Assembly: GCA_023129265.1 (NCBI GenBank)
Contig: JAGMCJ010000059.1
Coordinates: 1 to 5,223, forward strand
Length of the DNA stretch: 5,223 nucleotides
Direction: 5' to 3'
Source of the DNA: Thermoplasmata archaeon
GTDB taxonomy: Archaea; Thermoplasmatota; Thermoplasmata; RBG-16-68-12; JAGMCJ01
Below are positions 1 to 5,223 of this stretch, piece after piece. Below the pieces are notes generated by a model. That model was not told the origin of the DNA. It ran no database searches and saw nothing but the letters and a program-made list of their open reading frames with translations. The translations under genes were made by a program, and so were the position numbers. Positions within the stretch are counted from its first letter, which is position 1, and every line of letters begins with the position of its first letter.

Positions 1-32
1 AGGTCGAAATACTGAGGGAGAGCCTCCGGTCG

Positions 33-3000
33 ATGCCGACTGAAGGATACGAAGAGGACATCGAGAAGATCGAGCTGATGCTGCGGTCACCCTACAAGAT
101 CTGGGCGATCGAGGCTGAGATGGAGAGTCTCTGGCAGAAGGTCGAAGCGGACCAGAGAAGGGAGGTCGCCCCGCCCGAAAGGGAGGTTCCGCCAAGAGTC
201 CCTCCGCGAGAGGGCCTCGTAAACGGCAGAGCAAGGGAGGGACTGATTCCTTCTGGCCGGATAAACGGACTGATAAATGGTATAGAGAGCGCCAAGAGGG
301 GACTGATAAACGGTCTCACGAACGGCGTTGGAATGACGAACGGTCTTGGCTCGCTAAGGTTCAGAAGGGAGGAGATGCTTGGGAGGTGGAAGCTCCTTCT
401 CCCGATCATGGTTGCCATGGTGCTCATCGCTTCCTCGTTCTTCGTCTCGGTTGAGGTGGAAACGGGAGGCAAGATACGGATAGACGGAGGGGTTGAGGAC
501 TGGAGCGGCATAGTAATCACTGATAGCCGCCAATCCGCTGCTCTGAACCCGAACATCGACATAGTCGAGACCGCGGTGTACGACGATTCGGGCTTCCTGA
601 CATTCTACGTCCAAGTGTTGGGCACGATGCTTCAAGGAAACGGGGATGAGCTGCAGGACACTGTGTTCATCTTCATGGACATGGACGGGAATGGAGCGAC
701 AGGCTACAAAATCGAAGGTCTTGGGGCGGACAGGATGATCGAGATTTTCGGCTCCGCCAACACAGTTGACCAGGCGGTGATGTATGAATTCGATCCTGCA
801 CGTGAAAACTATGACTGGAACGGCTGGTTCAAGCCGAGAACGCTAAGTGCAGTGGCGGGTTCGTCATATCTCGAAGCAGAGGTCGACTGGGACATTCTCT
901 CGCTGAACATCGTCCCCATAGATGTCCTGTTCGCCTCTCACGGTTACGATGGATCCCAGGACATCGCTGACTTGATAGTGTCGAACACGGGTGGATCACT
1001 GGAGGTCATTCAGAAGAGCTACCTCAGTGACCCGGTGGTTTCGGGTTCGAACGAGGTCCTGCTGGAATTGTCCGTGACAGCGCACGGAACGGACATGCAC
1101 ATCACTCAGATCACCGCCAAGATGAAGGGGACAGCCTTGCCGGAAGAGCTGTCGACGGTTAGGCTTCTGGACGAGAATCTTGCCACCATTGACGCAGTCA
1201 GTCCGTCGAGCATGATGACATTTGATGTGAATGTGACTGTTCAGGAAGGATCATCGGAGATCTTCTATGTCGCGGTTGACACCACGAGCACATCAGAGAA
1301 CACCGTGGGCATGAGGATACTACAGCCGTCAGACATCCGCACGGAGAGTGGTTCTGTCACTCTGATTACGGAGAATCCCCAGGACGACATCGGGCTCGGA
1401 TACCTCGGCTCGATAAAGGCGGGCTACTCGATCGATGGTGCGTTCTCCGAGTGGACTGGAACCCCAGATAATCCGGGGGACGTCTTGCCGACAGACAATC
1501 CGAACATAGATCTGGTGAGCTTCTCATCCGCCAATGAGACTGACAACCTGTATTTCTTCGTCGAGGTCGATGGGCAGATTCTGAAGGGCACGGCCCTACC
1601 ATATGTGGGTAAACAGCAGATTGAGCCTTCGCCCTTTGTTGACAGCGATATCGACTCTGTGCCGGACGATGTCGATGGGCCAAACGGCACGAATACCAAC
1701 AGGTTCGACTTCGACAACGACGGTACACCCGATGCCGCGGAAGGAGGAGATGTGGACAGCGACGGCCTCGTGGACTATCCCATGGGTCCGGACCGGTACC
1801 TGAACACGACGATCCCGCTGGACTACCTCCCCGAACACAGAGGACGGGTCGTGAGTAAGTACATCGGACCGGTGGAGAAACCTCCGGCTATCGGAGAGGA
1901 TGTGCTGAGAACGTACATCGATACCGAACCCGGGGTGGGATATCTCTATGACAGCGACACAGGGTTCTACGCGGACTTCCTCCTTGAGATCAGCGGGAAG
2001 AACGGGGATGCTCTGAAGAGAAGGTTCCTTTCCTTTGGCGGCTCCCATCCGGGCCAGTGGGTCTGGGACCCTGCGGGTACCGTGGAGACTGAGAAGGACG
2101 TCAACAAGCTGGAGGCCTGTGTGGATCTGACGGGCATCATTACGGGCCCTACCTTTGACGTTCGGTTCGACCTCATCGATTGGAGCGGCGGCTACGACAG
2201 CACCCGTGGGACAAGATACGCTACGAAAGGGGACTTCGGCGAGTACAACGCGATCTCGAAGGGAGCCTACAATGTCTACTTCACAGAAACGGTTGGGGAA
2301 GTGAAGTTCGAGGTCAATGGGAACCATCTGAGTTGGAGCCTTCCGACCACTATCGACGTTGTGGGCGGCGACGAGATTGCGCGCATCCCCATCCTCTCCG
2401 ATTCCTTGCTTACGATTGATGATAAGAGGGCGGTCTATGCAAGCCCAAACGGTGGAACCGAGAACTCCATATCGTACGAGTTCGACCATCAGACCCTGAA
2501 AGAGACGATAGTGCTGGATTCCCTTCCAGATCTCAACGGGAATGCCGAGCTACTCAAGCTGGAGTATGTTTTGGACTATTCGGATGATCTCCTACCCTTC
2601 GTTGAGAAGGATCCGCTTGGAGGAGTTGAAGAGACCACGACCCTGGACTTCTACGAGGGGGATCGCAGGGTGATCTCCATCTTGCCCCCGTACGTGTATG
2701 ACTCCACCAATGAGCTCCTGGATTGCACGTATAGCTTCTCTCCCTCGACGAAGAGTCTGGGATTACTTTGTGATGCGGATTGGTTCGGGGAGGCGAGTTA
2801 TCCTGTGTACATCGATCCCAGCGTCCACTACACGCTTGCGGACAACGGCACATACGTAACGAATTATGAGTATCTCGGGCGGTCAGTCGCAGTGGGAGAC
2901 TTCGATGGCGATGGCTACGCTGATGTTATCGCAGGAGCATATCTCAACAGCTACGACAACGAGGATTTCAGAGGGCTTGCCCACATATACTTTGGGCCGT

Positions 3001-4184
3001 TCACAGCGAACGACGACAGTCCGGATGTGACTATACTTGGGGTCAATGCGGGCGACCGACTCGGAGTCACTGTGGCGGCGGGAAAAATAAACAACGACGC
3101 CTACTGGGATGCGATCGTGAGTCAAGCGAACTTCTCGAATCAGGAGGTGTATGCCTACCATGGTTCGGCGAGTTGGTCCTCGCCGATAACCACTCCAGAT
3201 GTGACGTTCGAGACGCAAGGTAGCGGATTTGGGGATGCGATTGCTGTCTGCAACATAGACAACAGCAACTACGATGATGTCGTGCTGGGAGCACCTGGAC
3301 AGAGTGGTGGGGGAAAAGCCTACGTCTACCAGAGCCCCTTCTCCGCGACGGAGTCCAGCGCCGACGATGTTCTCGCGCCCACGAACGACAAGACCGGGAG
3401 ATTCGGGGACTCGCTCGCATGCGGCAAGATCGACGACGACAACTATTACGACGTAGTCGTCGGTGAGCCTCAAGCGGAGTTGAGCGGAGTAGGCAAGGAT
3501 GACGGAAGAGTGAGCATCTTCAATGGCGTCGACATCGATTTCTTAGCAGGCGATGAGACACCTAACGCTGTTCTTGAGTACGAGTATGCAGAGGAGCAGT
3601 TTGGCACGGACGTCGACGTTGGCAAGATCAACTCTGACTCATACGATGACCTCGTCGTTGGAGCCCAGTACAACGATGAAGGTGGAACGGACAGAGGTAG
3701 GGCCTACGTCTATCTGGCGAATTCTGGCGGGACTGGAATCAGTGACGGTGCTTCCCCGGATGCGGACATCGCCGGGCAGTCCAGTGAAGAGAGATTCGGC
3801 TTCGCTGTGTTTGCTGGTAACATCATGGGGAGTTCTGTTGGAGACGTTGCGATTGCGGCCCCCTACGCCGACGAGGGCGGCACCTCGCGAGGCGCTGTGT
3901 ACGTCTTCGAAGACCCAGTCAATGACAACACCACATACGACGACAAGATCAGCGGAACCCAGAACTCCGAGTTCCTGGGATATTCCCTAGACGGTGGCAA
4001 GTTCAGCAATGACAACGTCTTGGTGCTTGCCATTGGATCACCCTATTGGGACGACGGAGCCAATCTGGACGAGGGGAGGGTCGTTGTATGGCTGATCCCG
4101 GAGTTCCCCTCAGAAATCGTTCCAATCGCATTCGTTCTTTTCGTTCCTATCGCCGTGGCGTACCGCAGGAAAAGAACTACTTGA
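33..4184 (+). CDS. Large multidomain surface protein: GLxNG-repeat head, signal anchor, two CBM9-like domains, seven-blade FG-GAP propeller, PEF-type C-terminal anchor
   Basis: The 1383-residue product is probably a cell-surface adhesion or binding protein; no catalytic motif is visible. Residues 1-45 are charged and helical, 46-60 Pro-rich, 61-106 carry GLxNG repeats, and 121-140 form a membrane segment preceded by RFRREEMLGRWK. No clear AxA cleavage site follows, so I infer an uncleaved N-in signal anchor. Outside lie a CBM9/DOMON-like sandwich (146-318), an Ig-like sandwich (325-448), a second CBM9-like domain (460-715) with an Asp-rich insertion, a sandwich ending in YPVYIDPS (756-930), and seven FG-GAP blades (948-1354). 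The tail is IPEFPS, a hydrophobic stretch, then RRKR. Seven N-x-S/T sequons (N400, N501, N551, N591, N938, N1033, N1299) fit a glycosylated exterior. The ATG at 33 is the first in-frame start seen, but codons upstream (VEILRESLRS) stay open to the window edge, so the gene may begin earlier. The domain folds are judged by eye. The reading frame is surely real; the ligand is unknown. Confidence 0.9.
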   Translation: MPTEGYEEDIEKIELMLRSPYKIWAIEAEMESLWQKVEADQRREVAPPEREVPPRVPPREGLVNGRAREGLIPSGRINGLINGIESAKRGLINGLTNGVGMTNGLGSLRFRREEMLGRWKLLLPIMVAMVLIASSFFVSVEVETGGKIRIDGGVEDWSGIVITDSRQSAALNPNIDIVETAVYDDSGFLTFYVQVLGTMLQGNGDELQDTVFIFMDMDGNGATGYKIEGLGADRMIEIFGSANTVDQAVMYEFDPARENYDWNGWFKPRTLSAVAGSSYLEAEVDWDILSLNIVPIDVLFASHGYDGSQDIADLIVSNTGGSLEVIQKSYLSDPVVSGSNEVLLELSVTAHGTDMHITQITAKMKGTALPEELSTVRLLDENLATIDAVSPSSMMTFDVNVTVQEGSSEIFYVAVDTTSTSENTVGMRILQPSDIRTESGSVTLITENPQDDIGLGYLGSIKAGYSIDGAFSEWTGTPDNPGDVLPTDNPNIDLVSFSSANETDNLYFFVEVDGQILKGTALPYVGKQQIEPSPFVDSDIDSVPDDVDGPNGTNTNRFDFDNDGTPDAAEGGDVDSDGLVDYPMGPDRYLNTTIPLDYLPEHRGRVVSKYIGPVEKPPAIGEDVLRTYIDTEPGVGYLYDSDTGFYADFLLEISGKNGDALKRRFLSFGGSHPGQWVWDPAGTVETEKDVNKLEACVDLTGIITGPTFDVRFDLIDWSGGYDSTRGTRYATKGDFGEYNAISKGAYNVYFTETVGEVKFEVNGNHLSWSLPTTIDVVGGDEIARIPILSDSLLTIDDKRAVYASPNGGTENSISYEFDHQTLKETIVLDSLPDLNGNAELLKLEYVLDYSDDLLPFVEKDPLGGVEETTTLDFYEGDRRVISILPPYVYDSTNELLDCTYSFSPSTKSLGLLCDADWFGEASYPVYIDPSVHYTLADNGTYVTNYEYLGRSVAVGDFDGDGYADVIAGAYLNSYDNEDFRGLAHIYFGPFTANDDSPDVTILGVNAGDRLGVTVAAGKINNDAYWDAIVSQANFSNQEVYAYHGSASWSSPITTPDVTFETQGSGFGDAIAVCNIDNSNYDDVVLGAPGQSGGGKAYVYQSPFSATESSADDVLAPTNDKTGRFGDSLACGKIDDDNYYDVVVGEPQAELSGVGKDDGRVSIFNGVDIDFLAGDETPNAVLEYEYAEEQFGTDVDVGKINSDSYDDLVVGAQYNDEGGTDRGRAYVYLANSGGTGISDGASPDADIAGQSSEERFGFAVFAGNIMGSSVGDVAIAAPYADEGGTSRGAVYVFEDPVNDNTTYDDKISGTQNSEFLGYSLDGGKFSNDNVLVLAIGSPYWDDGANLDEGRVVVWLIPEFPSEIVPIAFVLFVPIAVAYRRKRTT
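213..350 (+). repeat. Degenerate GLxNG (Asn-Gly) repeat tract within the surface-protein gene
   Basis: Residues 61-106 contain short Gly-Leu/Ile-x-Asn-Gly units: GLVNG, then RINGLINGIE, then GLINGLTNGVGMTNGLG, with a decayed unit (GLIPSG) between the first two. At DNA level ggactgataaa occurs at 267-277 and again at 300-310, followed by tgg or cgg, so part of the tract looks like recent tandem expansion. It lies just before the basic flank of the membrane segment, on the side predicted to be cytoplasmic. I know no established function for such repeats. They could be a flexible linker, a multimerisation strip or a partner-binding site. Confidence 0.75.
393..452 (+). other. N-terminal transmembrane segment / signal anchor
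   Basis: Residues 121-140 (LLLPIMVAMVLIASSFFVSV) are continuously hydrophobic. They are preceded by Arg/Lys-rich residues 109-120 and followed by acidic, polar sequence, so the positive-inside rule puts the 120-residue head in the cytoplasm and the remainder outside. There is no convincing small-x-small signal peptidase site after the hydrophobic core, which favours a retained anchor. The alternative is an ordinary signal peptide started from the internal ATG at 375 (Met115), but the GGGAGG at 367-372 leaves only a two-base spacer, which is short for a ribosome site. Confidence 0.75.
468..986 (+). other. CBM9/DOMON-like beta-sandwich domain, copy 1
   Basis: Residues 146-318. Landmarks are IDG (150-152), W157, NPNIDIV (172-178), FYVQVLG (191-197), MDMDGNGATGY (215-225), ADRMIEIFG (232-240) and LEAEVDW (280-286). 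This order of an IDG...W opening, strand-rich body and acidic D-x-D-G loop followed by GY is how CBM9-like and related domains of prokaryotic surface proteins look. Those domains bind sugars or other small ligands. The fold assignment is from pattern, not from a search, and the ligand cannot be read from sequence. Copy 2 of the same domain lies at 1410-2177. Confidence 0.6.
1410..2177 (+). other. CBM9/DOMON-like domain, copy 2, interrupted by an Asp-rich calcium-loop insertion
   Basis: Residues 460-715 repeat copy 1. The first part aligns without any gap at a constant offset of 317 residues: IDG at 467-469, W474, NPNIDLV at 489-495, FFVEV before G514, and L517/G519. The second part resumes about 97 residues later: ID at 629-630, GY at 636-637, ADFLLEISG at 647-655 and LEACVD at 693-698, at an offset of about 412-415. 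The extra segment, roughly residues 520-620, holds three Asp-rich loops, DSDIDSVPDD (537-546), DFDNDGTPDAAE (559-570) and DVDSDGLVD (573-581), like thrombospondin type-3 calcium repeats. It is therefore a domain insertion inside a duplicated domain. Confidence 0.6.
2298..2819 (+). other. Beta-rich module ending in YPVYIDPS, leading into the propeller
   Basis: Residues 756-929. The segment contains SWSLP (767-771), a stretch with KETIVL (823-828), LDFYEGDRRV (871-880), and ends with YPVYIDPS (923-930) directly before the first propeller blade. A sandwich module with a closing YPVxIDP signature commonly precedes repeat domains in large secreted prokaryotic proteins such as RHS-type and wall-associated proteins; this is family knowledge applied by motif resemblance. 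Cys898 and Cys913 lie 15 residues apart and could form a disulfide outside the cell. The role is likely structural. Confidence 0.5.
2874..4094 (+). repeat. Seven FG-GAP repeats forming an integrin-alpha-like beta-propeller
   Basis: Seven blades can be counted from their LG/FG openings at residues 948, 1010, 1066, 1124, 1190, 1255 and 1315, with periods of 56-66 residues. Each blade runs from LG/FG through a loop to a (V/I)xG(A/S/E) strand, then to a closing strand such as AHIYFG, AYVYQS, VSIFNG, AYVYLA, VYVFED or VVVWL. Blade 1 has a full calcium loop (D956, D958, D960, D964). In blades 2-5 the first Asp is replaced by Lys or Asn but later acidic or Asn positions remain; blades 6 and 7 have lost most of the loop. 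Seven blades is the count of a closed integrin-alpha-type propeller, so the domain looks complete. In the family it mediates protein or glycan binding at the cell surface. Confidence 0.85.
4095..4181 (+). other. PEF-CTERM-like C-terminal sorting signal / membrane anchor
   Basis: Residues 1355-1383 consist of IPEFPS, a hydrophobic stretch (about 1362-1377) and a basic end (RRKRTT). This three-part layout matches the archaeal PEF-CTERM type of sorting signal. Related tails, such as the haloarchaeal PGF-CTERM, are cut by an archaeosortase and replaced by a lipid anchor. If no matching archaeosortase exists in this genome, the segment would simply act as a transmembrane anchor with a cytoplasmic basic tail. 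Confidence 0.7.
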
Positions 4185-4197
4185 GCGAGTAGACTTT
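4171..4197. terminator. Possible bidirectional terminator hairpin over the two convergent stop codons
   Basis: An imperfect inverted repeat spans both stops: AAAG (4171-4174) pairs with CTTT (4194-4197), and CTACT (4177-4181) pairs with AGTAG (4188-4192), with a TGAGCG loop and a 2x1 internal loop. Read on plus, the stem ends in CTTTCTT (4194-4200); read on minus, it ends in CTTTTCC (4174-4168), so either transcript would have a short U-rich 3' side. Archaeal termination relies mainly on U-tracts and these are short, so the call is tentative. Confidence 0.3.
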
Positions 4198-5013
4198 CTT
4201 ACCCAGGCTCTCGAACTTCTCTGCCAAGGAATCGAGTGCGAATCTCAGCGCATCTGCTGCCTTCAAAGAGCCGTCCGTTTCAAAATGGAAGTGGATCTTC
4301 GTCGGGTCGCCTTCGACGGATATGCATTTCTTTGGGCACTCCTCCACGCAGGTCATGCAGAAGTTGCAGCTGAGCGGGGACTTGACTTCGACGCTCTTCT
4401 TCTTGACAGAGAACACGCCGCGGGGACAAACCTCCGCACACATCCCGCAGAAATCGCATTTATCGCCATCGACTTCGATGACAGGGAAGTACTTGTACCC
4501 GACGCCCTGGGCGACCTGCCATTTCGCATGATCCTTGCCCGTCCCCAGTATGGCAGTCGCATAGACGAGCATCGCCTGTCCGCCGCCAAGCTTGACGATC
4601 GGGATCTTCTCATCCACGACCTTAAGCGAGGAATCCCCAACGGGCTCCAGGTCGCCAGAGTAGACCATGGTGGGCCCTTTCTTGTTGAGGGAATACATAA
4701 TCGTGCAGTTCGGACACCCCTCACTGGCGCAATCCTTGCACTGGTCTCGGAATGTGAACAGCTCCAAATCCGTCGGGATGGGAACCAAGCCAAGCCTGTG
4801 GGCGATTATCTCGTCGAACAGCGGTGTGACGCTCTCAGACTCCTCGCCTTCCTCACCGCGAATCGGTCCCAGATGGAACTCGACGTCTTCAATCGCCATC
4901 TTCGGAACGTCGGCGACCAGGGTCCTTCTCAGCGCATTGGCGAAATTGGGGTCAACGTCCTCAAGAATCAGCTCTGCGTATCTATCTTCCAGCTTCAGAA
5001 CATCGACTTTCAT
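4177..5013 (-). CDS. rpo3: DNA-directed RNA polymerase subunit Rpo3 (subunit D) with two ferredoxin-like 4Fe-4S motifs
   Basis: This 278-residue protein is the archaeal counterpart of Rpb3 and bacterial alpha. It pairs with Rpo11 to form the platform on which RNA polymerase assembles. The N-terminal half shows FANALRRTLVADVPKMAIED and LFDEIIAHRLGLVPIP, both signatures of this subunit. CxxCx4CxxC (C92, C95, C100, C103) resembles a zinc site. A ferredoxin-like insertion follows, with CDFCGMCAEVCP (C186, C189, C192, C196) and CNFCMTCVEECP (C216, C219, C222, C226), both complete, so two 4Fe-4S clusters are possible. The C-terminal helix (from about 251, DGSLKAADALRFALDSLAEK) is the usual dimerisation end. 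I chose the ATG at 5013 because it lies one base after the uS11 stop, has GGGTG at 5022-5018 as a ribosome site, and gives the usual start MKVDVLKLED. A GTG at 5040 would add nine residues and overlap uS11. The last codons overlap the convergent surface-protein gene. Confidence 0.97.
   Translation of the reverse strand: MKVDVLKLEDRYAELILEDVDPNFANALRRTLVADVPKMAIEDVEFHLGPIRGEEGEESESVTPLFDEIIAHRLGLVPIPTDLELFTFRDQCKDCASEGCPNCTIMYSLNKKGPTMVYSGDLEPVGDSSLKVVDEKIPIVKLGGGQAMLVYATAILGTGKDHAKWQVAQGVGYKYFPVIEVDGDKCDFCGMCAEVCPRGVFSVKKKSVEVKSPLSCNFCMTCVEECPKKCISVEGDPTKIHFHFETDGSLKAADALRFALDSLAEKFESLGKKVYSLK
4324..4458 (-). other. Ferredoxin-like 2x[4Fe-4S] insertion in Rpo3
   Basis: Residues 186-230 hold two CxxCxxCxxxCP motifs separated by a basic hairpin (SVKKKSVEVK). 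All eight expected cysteines are present and one extra Cys (C230) follows. In known archaeal Rpo3 proteins this insertion may carry two, one or no clusters; those of Methanosarcina and Sulfolobus have been shown to bind Fe-S. Here the sequence predicts the two-cluster form, in which cluster integrity could affect polymerase assembly under oxidative stress. Confidence 0.9.
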
Positions 5014-5014
5014 T

Positions 5015-5223
5015 CTACACCCTTCTACCGCGCCGACCACCTTTCGACTTCCCTCCGTCGTGAGGGATGGGAGTGACGTCCTCTATCCTTCCGATTCTGA
5101 GTCCCGCCCTTGCGAGCGCCCTGATCGCGGACTGTGCGCCAGGGCCAGGTGATGTTGATTTGTTGCCGCCAGCCGCTCGGATTCGAACGTGTATGCTATC
5201 GATTCCCTTCTCCTTGGCTATGT
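5015..5223 (-). CDS. rps11: Small ribosomal subunit protein uS11, C-terminal part (5' end beyond the right edge)
   Basis: Sixty-eight C-terminal residues are visible on the minus strand, ending in TAG at 5017-5015. The translation contains GGNKSTSPGPGAQSAIRALA, then RAGLRIGRIEDVTPIPHDGG and the basic tail KSKGGRRGRRV. This is the archaeal/eukaryotic form of uS11, a 30S platform protein that contacts 16S rRNA. About half of a typical archaeal uS11 is present; the remainder lies beyond base 5223. The stop is separated from the rpo3 ATG by a single base, so the two genes almost certainly share a transcript, as in the conserved archaeal S13-S4-S11-rpo3 cluster. Identification is secure from the motif alone. 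Confidence 0.97.
   Translation of the reverse strand, partial: IAKEKGIDSIHVRIRAAGGNKSTSPGPGAQSAIRALARAGLRIGRIEDVTPIPHDGGKSKGGRRGRRV
5018..5022 (-). promoter_or_regulatory. Ribosome binding site of rpo3, inside the uS11 3' end
   Basis: GGGTG lies four bases before the rpo3 ATG and overlaps the last two uS11 codons, just before the TAG at 5017-5015. It matches part of the archaeal anti-Shine-Dalgarno target (GGAGGTGATC). The position supports the ATG at 5013 as the start and suggests that rpo3 is translated by ribosomes finishing uS11. Confidence 0.55.

Noticed and set aside
213..350. Short DNA repeats as a CRISPR array or mobile-element end
   Set aside because: The repeats are short, in frame and degenerate, and translate to GLxNG units. 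There are no unique spacers of even length and no terminal inverted repeats.
1596..2489. Long 297-codon open frame on the minus strand inside the surface-protein gene
   Set aside because: It is antisense to a segment whose plus-strand translation has clear domain repeats and calcium loops. The product shows no recognisable motif and has the composition of a reverse-strand shadow in GC-rich coding DNA.
4130..4149. T-rich run near the end of the surface gene as a terminator
   Set aside because: The T-richness is explained by Phe, Val and Leu codons of the C-terminal hydrophobic anchor, and it lies before the stop codon.
4324..4458. Separate ferredoxin gene
   Set aside because: The two Fe-S motifs are in frame within Rpo3, flanked by its N- and C-terminal signatures, and such an insertion is normal in archaeal Rpo3.
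5014..5040. GTG at 5040 as the start of rpo3
   Set aside because: It would add nine residues (MVGAVEGCR) with no place in the family and overlap the uS11 tail by 26 bases. The ATG at 5013 has a suitable ribosome site and gives the normal Rpo3 N-terminus.
4285..5076. 263-codon plus-strand open frame opposite rpo3 and the uS11 end
   Set aside because: Both minus-strand genes are unmistakable. The plus-strand product has no family resemblance and crosses the uS11-rpo3 junction, so it is a shadow.

Overview
The window is archaeal. The minus strand carries the 3' end of an archaeal-type uS11 gene followed at once by RNA polymerase subunit Rpo3 (subunit D) with a ferredoxin-like insertion, a gene pair typical of Archaea. 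The plus strand carries one very large surface protein whose C-terminal tail resembles the archaeal PEF-CTERM sorting signal. Composition is moderately GC-rich and looks alike in all genes, with no sign of recent transfer. The Asn-Gly repeat near the N-terminus of the large protein reminds me of Thermoplasmata-lineage membrane proteins, but that is recollection and not proof of lineage.

Layout. Bases 33-4184 (+) encode a 1383-residue multidomain surface protein, and its reading frame is also open to the left edge, so the start may lie outside the window. In order it has a charged helical and Pro-rich head, degenerate GLxNG repeats, a transmembrane segment, a CBM9/DOMON-like beta-sandwich, an Ig-like sandwich, a second CBM9-like domain split by an Asp-rich calcium-loop insertion, a sandwich ending in YPVYIDP, a seven-blade FG-GAP propeller, and a PEF-type C-terminal anchor. 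Bases 4177-5013 (-) are rpo3. Bases 5015-5223 (-) are the last 68 codons of the uS11 gene, running off the right edge. There is almost no non-coding DNA: one base separates uS11 from rpo3, and rpo3 and the surface protein overlap tail to tail by 8 bp. A small imperfect hairpin there could end transcription in both directions.

How the genes relate. uS11 and rpo3 are a housekeeping translation/transcription operon, probably translationally coupled. The surface protein is functionally unrelated, and its convergent position ends the operon on that side, where many archaea continue with L18e, L13, S9 and rpoN. The most interesting content is the architecture of the surface protein: an undescribed-looking cytoplasmic Asn-Gly repeat head attached to an integrin-alpha-like propeller ectodomain, and a duplicated sandwich domain in which one copy has taken up a roughly 97-residue calcium-loop segment.
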